A stretch of 64,000 bases of DNA from Streptomyces sp. 2131.1 (GTDB lineage Bacteria; Actinomycetota; Actinomycetes; Streptomycetales; Streptomycetaceae): assembly GCF_900105515.1 (NCBI RefSeq), contig NZ_FNSY01000001.1, positions 6,870,001 to 6,934,000 of the forward strand, read 5' to 3'. The translations under genes and the position numbers were made by a program. Shown here in pieces: positions 44,474-53,363 of the stretch; position 1 is the stretch's first letter; each line of letters starts with the position of its first letter. The notes beneath the pieces are model-generated. The model worked only from the letters and a program-made list of their open reading frames with translations, made no database searches and was not told the origin of the DNA.

Positions 44474-45007
44474 ATGGCAAATCGTTCGTATCTCTATTCC
44501 GCCGACTCGATGCCGGACGAGGCGGAGATTCCCAAGCGGATCCGGTGCATATCCGAGCACAACTGGGACATTCCGCTTGCGCACAAGCTCCTGGTGGGGC
44601 GCGGGACGACGATCGTCCCGTCCATGATCTGGAACCCCCGCATCGGGATCGCCGCGGACTACGCCGGCGGGGCGGCCCTGCTCCGTGGCGTCCTGGACGC
44701 GGTCGGCAAGGGCCTGGAGGGGGACGCCGAGTTCGCCGAGTGCGTGGCCAGGACCACGGCCCACCTCGACAAGCAGCAGGCGGCGTACTTCATCCTCGAG
44801 ACCGGCGAGATCATCTCGATGGACGGCGACGATCCGGTGGCGAGCGTGCGGCGCCTGGTGGCCGACGACATCCCCGGCACCGTGGCCCGGGCCGAAGCGG
44901 CGCTGGCCGGACGGAACGAGGCGTGGCTGACCTCCCTGCGTGCCGACTGGCAGAGCCACTTCGCGTCCTTCTACAGCGAGGCGCTCTACTTCTCCTTCCC
45001 CGGCTGA
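44474..45007 (+). CDS. Conserved hypothetical protein
   Basis: A 177-residue soluble protein starting MANRSYLYSADSMPDEAEIPKRIRCISEHNWDIPLAHKLL, with AAYFILETGEIISMDGDDP in the middle and a Phe-rich end. The start pattern is shared with small conserved actinobacterial proteins of unknown role. No catalytic or binding motif is apparent. ATG 44474 is the best start; an upstream open frame from 44381 has no conserved feature. Confidence 0.72.
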   Translation: MANRSYLYSADSMPDEAEIPKRIRCISEHNWDIPLAHKLLVGRGTTIVPSMIWNPRIGIAADYAGGAALLRGVLDAVGKGLEGDAEFAECVARTTAHLDKQQAAYFILETGEIISMDGDDPVASVRRLVADDIPGTVARAEAALAGRNEAWLTSLRADWQSHFASFYSEALYFSFPG

Positions 45008-45077
45008 CCGCACGCCGGCCGGCCCCCTCGCGACGTACGCGGTGTGTCCGGCCGGTGACATGTATGGTCGCGGCCTT

Positions 45078-45461
45078 ATGGAGGCTCTTACAGCGCTGTC
45101 CGCCGCGTTCGTCGTCTTCGCCCTGCCGACCTCCCTGGTCTGGCGGCTGGGGCGGCGAGCGAGGATCCCCGGCTGGATGCTGGCCGTGTTCGTACTCGCC
45201 GGGTGGCTGACGCTGTTCTCCGGCTGGGCGCTCTCGCAGCGCGCGCAGCCGTTCCTGTTCCCCGATACGTCGCCCTGCCACGGCGCCGACGCCGAGCCCG
45301 TCTCGCAGTACTTCCCGCCCGACTCGTTCTGCCGCCACGACGACGGTGAGCTGCGGACGGTCAACGGGCCGGACGCCAAGTTCGTGTTCTGGGCCGCCGC
45401 CGGCGTCCTCGCGGGGGTGCCGGCCGCCGCCGCCCTCGCACGTCATCGTCGACAGGCATGA
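45078..45461 (+). CDS. Small membrane protein
   Basis: A 127-residue protein with three hydrophobic segments (about residues 5-22, 31-50 and 101-118) and an exposed loop between the second and third that contains two Cys (SPCHGADAEP and DSFCRHDDGE) and could form a disulfide outside the membrane. An in-frame ATG at 45060 is an alternative start. No family is recognised. Confidence 0.65.
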   Translation: MEALTALSAAFVVFALPTSLVWRLGRRARIPGWMLAVFVLAGWLTLFSGWALSQRAQPFLFPDTSPCHGADAEPVSQYFPPDSFCRHDDGELRTVNGPDAKFVFWAAAGVLAGVPAAAALARHRRQA

Positions 45462-45498
45462 TCGCGCTTGCCGAGCAGGGGCGCCCACCGCCGGGCGG

Positions 45499-47328
45499 TC
45501 AGGCCAGCCGGAACACCGGGCCGCGCGGGGTGAACGGCAGTGACGCGCCCTGCGGGACGAGGTAGGCGTGCTCTCGCCGGATCCGCAGGACGTCGCACCA
45601 GCCGTCGGTGATGACGAGGACCGGCGCACCCGGCGGGAAGTCGTCCGCCCGTTGCAACAGGTCCACGCCGGGCTGGAGTTCGGTGCCGCCGCGTCCGCGT
45701 ATCCGCACCCGGCCGGCGATTTCGGCGGGCGGCAGGTAGCCGGCGTCGTAGGGGGCGGCGTCGCAGAAGACGACGCGTGCCGCGGGTACGTCACGCGCTT
45801 CGGCGTACGAGGCGATGGCGCCGAGTGCCTTGCCGAGCAAGGTGCTGTTCATGGAGCCGGAGGTGTCCAGGACGACGCCGAAGGTGCAGCGGGCCGTCTC
45901 CTGGGGCGGGAAGTACCGTCCCGCACGCGGGATGTGGGGGGTCGAGGCCTGCCGCCGTGCCGGGCGCGCGTAGGAGCGTACGGGCTCCGGCCGGGGGACG
46001 TACTCGTCGAACCAGCGGGCCAGCCGCGCGTCCCACGGCACGGGCGGGTGCGACAGGGCGCGGATCTCCTGGATCAGCCCTGCGGGCAGGAGGCCGCGCT
46101 CCCCGTACTGGTGCAGGTCGAAGCCCTGCGTCAGCCCGCGCCGGTAGAACTCGTCCAGGTCCGTGTACGGCCGGGTACCGGCATGCGGCACCGGCTCACC
46201 GAGGATGTCCCCGGCGCCCTTGCCCCGCAGCGTCGCGAGCCTGCGGCGGCGGCGCAGGTCGTGCGCGATGCGGTCGTACACCTCCTCGGCGGACAGACCC
46301 CGCAGGTGCGGGTCGTACAGCAGCCCTTCGGGCATGTCGCCGACGCGCATCTGGACGAGCCAGTCGTTGACGACGTAGTCGGCGGCGACGTTGAAGAGGA
46401 ACGGGTCACGGCCGCCTCGGCGTTCGCCGTGCCGCAGCGCGGCGTGCAGCATCTCGTGCGCGAGGACGAAGCGCCATTCCTCGTCGGTGAACCCGCACAA
46501 CGGGTTGATGTAGATCTCGCCCGCGACCGGGCTGACCGCCGCGACGGCGATGCCCTGCGTCCGAGCCAGTTCGGCGTCGGCCACGATCTTCAGGCCCGCG
46601 GCGAGCCCGCCCAGCAGCGGATAGGAGGAGACGAACCAGTTCAGCGCGCGGTCCCAGGGCCGCTGGGGCGCGAGTTCTCCGGTGACCCGGTCGCGGCGGC
46701 CGCCGGCCACGTCCATCGCGGCGGACACACTGCGGGTCAGCGCGTGCGCGAAGGCGGTCTCCCAGTCCGGGACCGCTGAGTTGTTCCAGGCGTTCCAGGT
46801 GGTGAGGACCTGGTCGGGATGCTCGCCCGCGGTGCCGCAGTGTTCGAAGGTGACGGGGATGCCGTCACGCCGCCACCGGGCGGCGAGCAGTTCCTCGTCG
46901 CCGCCCGGGAAGGACTCCGGCAGGGCGGCGGGCGGCGTGCCGACCGGGTGGGTGAGCAGGAAGCGGTTGACGACCGTACAGCGTGCCGCGAGGTCGAAGC
47001 GGTCGGGCTGCACGCGCGCTTCGTCCGCCGACGCGGGCACATGGCCGAAACCGAGATGCAGCAGGCAGTGGGCCAGCACCCACGCCCACTCCGCCGGATC
47101 GGCCCGTCTGGTGGGGTGTACGTGGATGGTGCCGTTCGAGGTGACGGCAGCCATGCCTCCGGCCGGGGTCAGCGCGCACTTGTCCTGGCGGCACACTGAC
47201 GCCTCCACGGCCGCGAACGCCGGGTTGCGCTTGACGAGCGCGAGCCCGGCGGCGAAGGCCTCGGTGGCCGGGTCGGCCGTGCTCTTCCCGCCCTTGCCGC
47301 CCCCCCGGCGTCCGCCGGCCCCCTTCAC
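45499..47328 (-). CDS. VWA-like protein with tandem metallopeptidase-like domains (DUF2201 type)
   Basis: A 609-residue cytosolic protein. After a Gly/Lys-rich start, a first helical block carries VLAHCLLHLGFGH (residues 85-97). A second, similar block carries VLAHEMLHAALRH (288-300), a true HExxH zinc-site motif. A C-terminal von Willebrand A-like domain from about 480 has the MIDAS-type DTSGS (488-492). The GTG start overlaps the MoxR TGA (GTGA), so ATPase and VWA protein are coupled. MoxR/VWA pairs act as ATP-driven chaperone or metal-insertion systems; the target here is unknown. The degenerate first motif (Cys in place of Glu) suggests an internal duplication. Confidence 0.85.
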   Translation of the reverse strand: MKGAGGRRGGGKGGKSTADPATEAFAAGLALVKRNPAFAAVEASVCRQDKCALTPAGGMAAVTSNGTIHVHPTRRADPAEWAWVLAHCLLHLGFGHVPASADEARVQPDRFDLAARCTVVNRFLLTHPVGTPPAALPESFPGGDEELLAARWRRDGIPVTFEHCGTAGEHPDQVLTTWNAWNNSAVPDWETAFAHALTRSVSAAMDVAGGRRDRVTGELAPQRPWDRALNWFVSSYPLLGGLAAGLKIVADAELARTQGIAVAAVSPVAGEIYINPLCGFTDEEWRFVLAHEMLHAALRHGERRGGRDPFLFNVAADYVVNDWLVQMRVGDMPEGLLYDPHLRGLSAEEVYDRIAHDLRRRRRLATLRGKGAGDILGEPVPHAGTRPYTDLDEFYRRGLTQGFDLHQYGERGLLPAGLIQEIRALSHPPVPWDARLARWFDEYVPRPEPVRSYARPARRQASTPHIPRAGRYFPPQETARCTFGVVLDTSGSMNSTLLGKALGAIASYAEARDVPAARVVFCDAAPYDAGYLPPAEIAGRVRIRGRGGTELQPGVDLLQRADDFPPGAPVLVITDGWCDVLRIRREHAYLVPQGASLPFTPRGPVFRLA

Positions 47329-48386
47329 CGCCGGGCCTCGACCAGCCGGGGCATGTCCCGCGCGGCGTCCACGAGGAACCACGCGGGCAGCACCGGCAGC
47401 CCGTCGGCGTCGTCCGCGATGACGGTCTGCGCGACCTCGACCGAGATCTCGGCGAGCTGTACGAGCAGCGATCTGGCCCGGTACGCGGTCTGCCGCAGCG
47501 ACGGCGAGACGTGCTCCTTCTGCCGGGGCAGCTCCTTGACCAGGCGTCCCCGGAACGCGTCGGCCAGGTAGTAGAGCAGGTCGCGGTCCTCGGGCCGCCC
47601 CGGCCAGGAGGCATCGCCCTTGAGGATCGCCTCGATGCCGAACGCATGGCGGACGATCTTCGCGTACCCGCAGAAGGAGACGGCATGAGCGGGTGTCAGC
47701 GTGCCGTGCACCACGACCTTCAGCGTCTCCTCGTCGATCTCCGGCCCGAAGGAGTGCAACGCGTCCGAGAGCATGTGCCAGGAGCGGGGCGTGGAGAACG
47801 GCTCCTCGGTCTTGGGCGGCTGCGACCACAGGTGGTCGGGGCGGTCCACGAGGTAGTCCGTCACCCACGGGTGGACACCGTTCTCGCCCGCCCACACCAG
47901 CCAGTCCGCCGCCGAGGCCCGGAGGTGGACATGGGTGAGGCGGTTGACCAGGGCGGAGGCGATCGGGCGGGCCAGCGCGTTGTCCGTGGCACGGTTGCCG
48001 GCCCCGATGACGATGGATCCGGCGGGCAGCTCGTACGACCCGATGCGCCGGTCCAGGATCAGCGAGTAGAAGGCCTTCTGCACGTCGGGGGCCGCCGCGT
48101 TGAGCTCGTCGAGGAACAGGCAGTACGGCTCGTCCCGGGCGATGGACTCGGGCGGGCAGAACACGGACCGCCCGTCCCGGATCTGGGGCACCCCGATGAG
48201 ATCCTCCGGCGCGAGCTGGGTCCCGAGCAGGCTGACGCACTCCAGCCCCAGGGACTCGGCGAACTTCCGCACGAGCGACGACTTGCCGATCCCGGGCGCT
48301 CCCCACAGGAACACGGGCCGCACGGTGGCGAGACCGAGCAGCAGCTCGGGGATCTGAGCGGGGGAGACGGTGACGGCAGCCTGCAC
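47325..48386 (-). CDS. MoxR-type AAA+ ATPase
   Basis: A 353-residue AAA+ ATPase. Walker A is GAPGIGKSS (residues 29-37), Walker B LFLDELNAA (90-98), with the MoxR-style GNRATDNALARPIASALVNRL sensor region at about 132-152. The GTG start at 48386 gives the sequence VQAAVTVSPAQIPELLLGL. It is the first gene of a two-gene operon with the VWA/metallopeptidase-like protein and probably remodels that partner or its client. No substrate gene lies alongside. Confidence 0.9.
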   Translation of the reverse strand: MQAAVTVSPAQIPELLLGLATVRPVFLWGAPGIGKSSLVRKFAESLGLECVSLLGTQLAPEDLIGVPQIRDGRSVFCPPESIARDEPYCLFLDELNAAAPDVQKAFYSLILDRRIGSYELPAGSIVIGAGNRATDNALARPIASALVNRLTHVHLRASAADWLVWAGENGVHPWVTDYLVDRPDHLWSQPPKTEEPFSTPRSWHMLSDALHSFGPEIDEETLKVVVHGTLTPAHAVSFCGYAKIVRHAFGIEAILKGDASWPGRPEDRDLLYYLADAFRGRLVKELPRQKEHVSPSLRQTAYRARSLLVQLAEISVEVAQTVIADDADGLPVLPAWFLVDAARDMPRLVEARR

Positions 48387-48596
48387 GCGGGAACGTTCCT
48401 TCGGATTCTGGAAGTCGGAGACCGCCAGTATGTGGAGCGCCCAGGGCGCACGCAGCCGAATTTCACCGCCCGCGCCGCGAGGAGGACCATCGTGCCCCCT
48501 CCGAGAACGCCGCCGGCGCGGCCGCAGCCGCCAGGCCCTGGCGCCGCCGCCGTATCACCTCGGTTTCGGAACGTGCCGCAGGGGCAACCGCCGTTC

Positions 48597-48857
48597 ATGG
48601 ACGTCAACGAGGGCAACGCGGAAGTGGTTCCTACGCAGGGGGACGAGCATCATGTCGTTCTCAGCGCCGACACCAACGGGGACGGGAAACCGGACGTCTG
48701 GATGACGGACACGACCGGTGACGGCAAAGCCGATCTCTACCAGTTCGACACCACCGGCGACGGGGAGATCGACGTGACCGTGGTCGAGGGAGCAGAGGAT
48801 CCCGGGACCGACCGACTCGTGGTCGAGGGCGACGGCGGACACCCGCAATCCGTCTGA
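48597..48857 (+). CDS. Small acidic Asp/Gly repeat protein (calcium-binding-like)
   Basis: An 86-residue very acidic protein with three consecutive repeats of the form DTxGDGxxD: DTNGDGKPDVWMTD, DTTGDGKADLYQFD and DTTGDGEIDVTVVE (about residues 24-62). This spacing matches EF-hand-like or thrombospondin-type calcium loops. There is no signal peptide. ATG 48597 is used, although the ribosome site (GCAGGGG) is distant. The protein could buffer or sense calcium; nothing else is known. Confidence 0.72.
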   Translation: MDVNEGNAEVVPTQGDEHHVVLSADTNGDGKPDVWMTDTTGDGKADLYQFDTTGDGEIDVTVVEGAEDPGTDRLVVEGDGGHPQSV

Positions 48858-48866
48858 ACGGGAACC

Positions 48867-48897
48867 GCCGGGCGGCGGCCGGACACTGCCGCCCGGC
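48867..48897 (+). terminator. Terminator after the repeat-protein gene
   Basis: GCCGGGCGGC and GCCGCCCGGC form a perfect 10-bp stem around an 11-nt loop, 10 bp after the stop codon. Confidence 0.62.
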
Positions 48898-49212
48898 ACC
48901 CGGTTGTCCGTAGGAGTCCCGAACTCCGTTCCGCGGTCGCCCGGCATCCGCGCCGCCCACTCCGGAGACGCACGGGGCCGAAGGTGCCCGTGATGGCGGT
49001 CGAAGGCGGCGGGCCTCGCCGGATGGGGTGCAAGTGTGCGACGGTGGGCTGACAACGAGACCGACCGCCAAGCCCGCCACGGGTGACGGTCTTTAGGGAA
49101 GCCGGGCGTTGCCCCCATCCCGGGCATCCGGCCCCCTGCCATCGTCGCGGCCCCTCACCAGGGGGTGCTTCGCCTTTGGGCTCGACAACCCCCGGAAGGG
49201 GGCGCGCCCGCA
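48898..49212. other. Intergenic region without a recognised gene
   Basis: No convincing coding frame is seen on either strand. GGAAGGGGG at 49194-49202 is the ribosome site of the STAS gene. A promoter for that gene must lie here, but no clear -35/-10 pair stands out. Confidence 0.5.
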
Positions 49213-49524
49213 ATGGACATCACCACCGCCGTCACCGGTACGTCCGCACGCATCACCCCGCGCGGAGACATCGACTCCGACGCCCTCGCCCCGCTGCGCG
49301 CCGCAGCCGACGCGCTTCCGCCGCACGTGACCGACGTGCAGTGGGACCTCCACGACACACCCTTCATGGACGTCTCCGGCCTCCACCTCCTGCTCCCCGC
49401 CACCGCGCAGCGCAGGGCAACGGTCACCGGACTGCGGCCCCAGCCGCTGCGACTGCTGCTCCTCGCCGCCGACATCAACCCCGGCACCTTCGAGGGCCTG
49501 CCCGCTTCACCCGCCGGGACCTGA
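49213..49524 (+). CDS. STAS-domain protein (anti-sigma-factor antagonist-like)
   Basis: A 103-residue single STAS domain. TPFMDVSGLHLLLPA (about residues 53-67) is the phosphorylation loop, with the Ser in VSG at the usual position. ITPRGDIDSDALAPLR is the typical first beta-alpha unit. Such proteins are switched by anti-sigma kinases and SpoIIE-type phosphatases. Neither partner is adjacent; the phosphatase at 6.2-7.4 kb is too far away to infer a link. ATG 49213 is chosen behind GGAAGGGGG. Confidence 0.82.
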   Translation: MDITTAVTGTSARITPRGDIDSDALAPLRAAADALPPHVTDVQWDLHDTPFMDVSGLHLLLPATAQRRATVTGLRPQPLRLLLLAADINPGTFEGLPASPAGT

Positions 49525-49549
49525 GCCGCGTACGGTTCTGCTCACCCGG

Positions 49550-51013
49550 TCAACGGGAAGGCCCCTCCGGCAGCGCGTCGGACGGTGGCAGGCAGCTGAT
49601 CAGAGCGTCGACGGCGGCCCCGTAGGCGCGCTCCGACGGGGTCGAGTACCCGACCACCAGACCGTCGGCGGCCGGCATGAGGGCCCCGGGATGCCGGAAC
49701 CCCGACAGCCCGTCCACCGCCAGTCCCTGCCAGGACGCGGCCTTCACCACGGACGCCTCCGTTCCGGAAGGGAGCCGGAGCACCGCGTGCAGACCGGCGG
49801 CGATGCCGGTGGCGGTGACGTGCGGCGCCCTGTCGGCGAGAGCAGTGACGAGTTGGTCGCGCCGGTGCCGGTAGCGCTGCCGCATCCGGCGTACGTGACG
49901 GTCGTACCGTCCGGATTCGATGAAGTCGGCGAGGGTGAGCTGGTCGGGGACGCCCGCCCACGCCTCCCGCTCGCCCTTGGCCGCCAGGACGCCGTCGACG
50001 AGGTGTGCGGGCAGCACCATCCACCCGAGGCGCACGGCGGGGGACAGGCTCTTGCTGACCGAACCGAGGTGGACCACCCGCTCGGGGTCGAGCCCCTGCA
50101 ACGCGCCGACGGGCACGCGGTCGTAGCGGAACTCCCCGTCGTAGTCGTCTTCGAGGACCAGGGCGTCGTGCGCTCGGGCCCAGTCGATGACCGCGGCCCG
50201 CCGCACGGCTGCGAGCGGTCCGCCGGTGGGGAACTGGTGCGCGGGCGTGAGCAGAACGCTGCGTACCCGCGGTTCATCGGCCAACTGCTCGACACGGGCG
50301 CCCCCTTCGTCCAGGTCGAGCGGCACGGTCCGCGCCCCGGAGCCCTCCAGGATTTTCCTGTGGAAGGGAAGCCCGTACGCCTCCACGCCGACCGGGCCGC
50401 GCAGAGGACCCGCGCCGCCGCCGGGCGAGCCTCCGAACAGCAGGCGCAGGGCGTGCGCGAACCCCGAGCACACCACGATCCGCTCGGGCGTCACGCGCAC
50501 CCCGCGAGCGCGCGTCAGGTAGTCGCTGAGAGCGCGCCGCAGCTCGATGCGGCCACGCGGATCGCCGGGCCCGAAGGCGTCGTCCGGCGCGGTGTTCAGC
50601 GCACGCCGGGCGGACGCGAGCCAGCCCGTGCGCGGGAAGGAGGCGGTCTCCGGAGTGCCCTGGCGCAGATCGTACGTGGGTGCCGCCGACCGTACCGGAG
50701 CGGTGGGGGACCGGCGGACGGGCCTGGGCGGTGAGACCCGCTCGGCCACCCGCGTACCCGACCCCTGGCGTGCGGCCAGCCAGCCCTCGGCGACCAGTTC
50801 CGCGTACGCGTCGGCGACGGTGTTGCGGGCGAGGCCCAGGTCGGCGGCGAGCGAACGGTAGGCCGGCAGCCGTGTTCCCGGCGGGAGCCGGCCCTCGCGT
50901 ACGGCATCCCGCAGCGCGCGAATGAGAACAGCACGGCGGCTGCCGGGTCCCGACAGGTCCAGATGCAGGTCGCTGCCCGCGCGCTGCGCCGAATTGACCC
51001 ATGAATCCGCCAT
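49550..51013 (-). CDS. MocR/PdxR-type GntR-aminotransferase regulator
   Basis: A 487-residue PLP-dependent transcription factor. A GntR winged helix at residues 25-95 (ALRDAVREGRLPPGTRLPAYRSLAADLGLARNTVADAYAELVAEGWLAAR) is joined to a fold-type I aminotransferase domain. In that domain VLEDDYDGEFRY and LGSVSKSLSPAVRLGW are visible, the latter with the PLP-binding Lys. It is divergent from an AhpD-like gene with only 47 bp between starts, so that gene is the probable target. Effectors of such regulators include PLP and amino-compounds. Confidence 0.9.
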   Translation of the reverse strand: MADSWVNSAQRAGSDLHLDLSGPGSRRAVLIRALRDAVREGRLPPGTRLPAYRSLAADLGLARNTVADAYAELVAEGWLAARQGSGTRVAERVSPPRPVRRSPTAPVRSAAPTYDLRQGTPETASFPRTGWLASARRALNTAPDDAFGPGDPRGRIELRRALSDYLTRARGVRVTPERIVVCSGFAHALRLLFGGSPGGGAGPLRGPVGVEAYGLPFHRKILEGSGARTVPLDLDEGGARVEQLADEPRVRSVLLTPAHQFPTGGPLAAVRRAAVIDWARAHDALVLEDDYDGEFRYDRVPVGALQGLDPERVVHLGSVSKSLSPAVRLGWMVLPAHLVDGVLAAKGEREAWAGVPDQLTLADFIESGRYDRHVRRMRQRYRHRRDQLVTALADRAPHVTATGIAAGLHAVLRLPSGTEASVVKAASWQGLAVDGLSGFRHPGALMPAADGLVVGYSTPSERAYGAAVDALISCLPPSDALPEGPSR

Positions 51014-51060
51014 GGAAATGCACCTTATCCGAGGTCTTTCACGCCCGTAGATTCGTGGTC

Positions 51061-51561
51061 ATGACGCACACCACGCACACCTTCCAGGCCGCCTCCCAGG
51101 ACCGGGCCCCGCGCCTGAACTTCGCCAAGGCCGCCCCCAAAGCGTTCAAGGCGCTCATCGGTTTCGACGCCGCCGCCCGCGAAGGGCTCGACCCGGCCCT
51201 GGTCGAACTGATCCAGATCAGGGCCTCGCTCCTCAACGGCTGCGCGTACTGCCTCCACATGCACACCTCCGACGCCCGCAGGGCCGGTGAGGACGAGGCC
51301 CGGCTGCACATGGTCGGCGTGTGGCGCGAAGCCCGAAACTTCTTCACGGAGAAGGAGCAGGCGGCGCTGGCCCTGACGGAGGCCGTCACTCTCGTGTCCC
51401 GCGACGGTGTCCCCGACGACGTGTATGCCGAGGCCGGCCGCCACTTCGACGAGCAGGAACTGGGGCGCGTGCTCGCCCTGGTCTTCGCCATCAACACCTG
51501 GAACCGCATCGCCCTGAGCACCGCGAAGGTCGCGGGCCAGGACGAGAGGGCCGCCCACTGA
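51061..51561 (+). CDS. AhpD-like carboxymuconolactone decarboxylase-family protein
   Basis: A 166-residue alkylhydroperoxidase-like protein with the CxxC/His motif LLNGCAYCLHMHTSDARRAGE around residues 58-78. It probably acts as a disulfide-dependent peroxidase. ATG 51061 lies 11 bp after a candidate -10 (TAGATT, 51045-51050), so the mRNA may be almost leaderless. Divergence from the MocR regulator with 47 bp between starts suggests control by it; AhpD-like proteins are common neighbours of MocR regulators. Confidence 0.88.
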   Translation: MTHTTHTFQAASQDRAPRLNFAKAAPKAFKALIGFDAAAREGLDPALVELIQIRASLLNGCAYCLHMHTSDARRAGEDEARLHMVGVWREARNFFTEKEQAALALTEAVTLVSRDGVPDDVYAEAGRHFDEQELGRVLALVFAINTWNRIALSTAKVAGQDERAAH

Positions 51562-51652
51562 CGGCCGGTCCCGCCGAGCCGGACGTCACGGGGGCGGAGC
51601 AGTTCCGCGAGCGGGCTCGCGAGCTGTTGCGGGAGATCACCGCTATCAGGTG

Positions 51653-53278
51653 CTAGGACGGATCGCCGGGGACGGCGGACAGCAGACGGTGCAGGATCGG
51701 CCCGGCCGAGCCACCGCCCGTGACGCCCTGCTCGACCACGCAGGCCACGGCGACATTGCCGCGGCGGGCCACCAGCCAGCCGTTGTTGGGCTCGTCCTCC
51801 GAGACCTCCGCCGTGCCGGTCTTCGCCCCGATGTCCCCGGGCAAATCGGCCAGGACGTGCGCGGTCCCCTCCGTCACGGTGGCCCGCATCATCGTCTTCA
51901 ACTGGTCGACCACGGACCGGGGGAGCGGCGTGGTGGAAGTCGTGTCCCCGGTGCCGGGGAGGACCGTCGGCTGGTGGAAACGGCCGGAAGCCGCGGTGGC
52001 GGTGACCGAGGCCATGATCAGCGGGTTCGCCTGGATGCGGCCCTGCCCGATCATGGCCGCCGCCTTCTCCGTCTCGTCCTTCGGCACGGGCACCGACCCG
52101 TCGTACGAGGGGATGCCCACGTGCCACTCCTGGCCGACGCCGAAGTACTTGCGCGCCACATCGCCCGTCTCCGCGTCGCCGAGCTTGCCGCGCAGGCTGA
52201 TGAACGCGGTGTTGCACGACTCCATGAAGTCCTTCTGGAACGTGGCGCCGTGGAACTCAGACGTCTCCACGTTGTGGAACTCCTTGCCCACGGTCAGGTA
52301 CTTGGGGCAGTCCACGACGGTGTCCGGGGTCACGGCGTTCTTCAGCAGCAGCGCGCTGCTCGTGACGATCTTCCAGGTGGAGCCGGGGGCGTACGTCCCC
52401 GAGGCGGCCCGGTTGAAGCCGGTGGCGGGGGAGTTGGCCAGGGCGAGGATCTCGCCGTTGTCGATGCGCAGGGCGACCAGCGAGGCGTTCCGGCCGCCGG
52501 CCTCGGCGTCGAGCGCCTGATCGGCGGCGGCCTGCCACGCCGCGTCCAGCGTGGTCCTCGTCGCCTCCTTGCCCGCCTTGCCGCCCTTGTCCGCTCGCTG
52601 TCCGAACGTGGCCTCCGTGCCTTCGGTGTCACCGGTGACCCGGTCGACGAGCCGGATCGCGCCGCGCGGCTTCCCGTCTCCGCCGGCCATCCGTGCCAGC
52701 AACGGCTGCAAGGACGGATACTCCTTGCCGACGAGTGACTTCCCGTTCCGGTCGGCGACCTCCGGCGGGCTGGTTTCCTCCCGCTCCAGCCGGAACTTCG
52801 CCTTGTCGCTCAAGTGCGGATGCACCAGCTCCAGGGCCCAGTCGACCTTCCAGGTTCCGCTCTCCTCCTCACGCAGAGGGACCCGGGAGGTGTACGTCCA
52901 GGTGCCCAGCCCCTTCACGGGCATCTTCGCGGTGAACGGGACCCTTACGGTGCCGTCGTCCCCGCGCTCCGCCGAACCCGCGGTCAGGCGCGGTCTCTCG
53001 ATGTCCAGGCCCGAGGTGAAACTGCGCAGCACATCCTGGGCTCTGGCCGGGGCGGTGGTACGCGCCGCCGCACCGTCGTAGCGCCCGGCCGACCAGTCCC
53101 CGAGGAAGGCGCGCGCCTGCGTGGCGGCGGCCGGGTCGGGAGCGTCGGAACCGTGTTCGAAGGGGCCGAGCTTCGCGGCGTACGCACCGCCCGCGACGAC
53201 GGCGAGGATGACGGCCGCGGCGGTGACGGCCTTGAGCGGGGTACGTGTGTTTCTTTCCCGGACAGAAGTGTGTGTCAT
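51653..53278 (-). CDS. Penicillin-binding protein with MecA_N/NTF2-like domain
   Basis: A 541-residue class B-like PBP. One signal anchor spans residues 15-34. The NTF2-like MecA_N domain is at about 48-155, a dimerisation region at 165-240 and the transpeptidase after 255. The three active-site motifs are intact: S300-TWK303, S354-C-N356 and K486-TG488. It crosslinks peptidoglycan outside the membrane. The MecA_N domain is shared with low-affinity resistance PBPs, but also with ordinary Streptomyces PBPs. Divergence from the LysR/penicillin-recognising pair suggests inducible expression. ATG 53278 (MTHTSVRERN) is chosen. Confidence 0.9.
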   Translation of the reverse strand: MTHTSVRERNTRTPLKAVTAAAVILAVVAGGAYAAKLGPFEHGSDAPDPAAATQARAFLGDWSAGRYDGAAARTTAPARAQDVLRSFTSGLDIERPRLTAGSAERGDDGTVRVPFTAKMPVKGLGTWTYTSRVPLREEESGTWKVDWALELVHPHLSDKAKFRLEREETSPPEVADRNGKSLVGKEYPSLQPLLARMAGGDGKPRGAIRLVDRVTGDTEGTEATFGQRADKGGKAGKEATRTTLDAAWQAAADQALDAEAGGRNASLVALRIDNGEILALANSPATGFNRAASGTYAPGSTWKIVTSSALLLKNAVTPDTVVDCPKYLTVGKEFHNVETSEFHGATFQKDFMESCNTAFISLRGKLGDAETGDVARKYFGVGQEWHVGIPSYDGSVPVPKDETEKAAAMIGQGRIQANPLIMASVTATAASGRFHQPTVLPGTGDTTSTTPLPRSVVDQLKTMMRATVTEGTAHVLADLPGDIGAKTGTAEVSEDEPNNGWLVARRGNVAVACVVEQGVTGGGSAGPILHRLLSAVPGDPS

Positions 53279-53322
53279 GCCGCGAGGAGACCAAGATCCC
53301 TCACCGCATGTCCAAGTCGTAT

Positions 53323-53339
53323 ATGGATGGAACATCCAT
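53323..53339. promoter_or_regulatory. LysR operator between PBP and LysR genes
   Basis: ATGGATG and CATCCAT form a perfect 7-bp inverted repeat with a 3-bp centre, in the 85 bp between divergent starts. The repeat lies in a locally AT-rich stretch and fits a LysR-type binding site controlling both directions. Confidence 0.55.
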
Positions 53340-53363
53340 CAAGAAGAGATATGGTTGCTGGTC

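Noticed and set aside
47329..48306. Extension of the VWA protein upstream through the MoxR gene
   Set aside because: The region is the MoxR gene in another frame; the GTGA overlap at 47325-47328 gives a normal coupled start.
51562..51652. Short coding remnant after the AhpD gene
   Set aside because: A frame ending ARELLREITAIRC is open but only about 30 codons long, with no ribosome site or similarity; not called.
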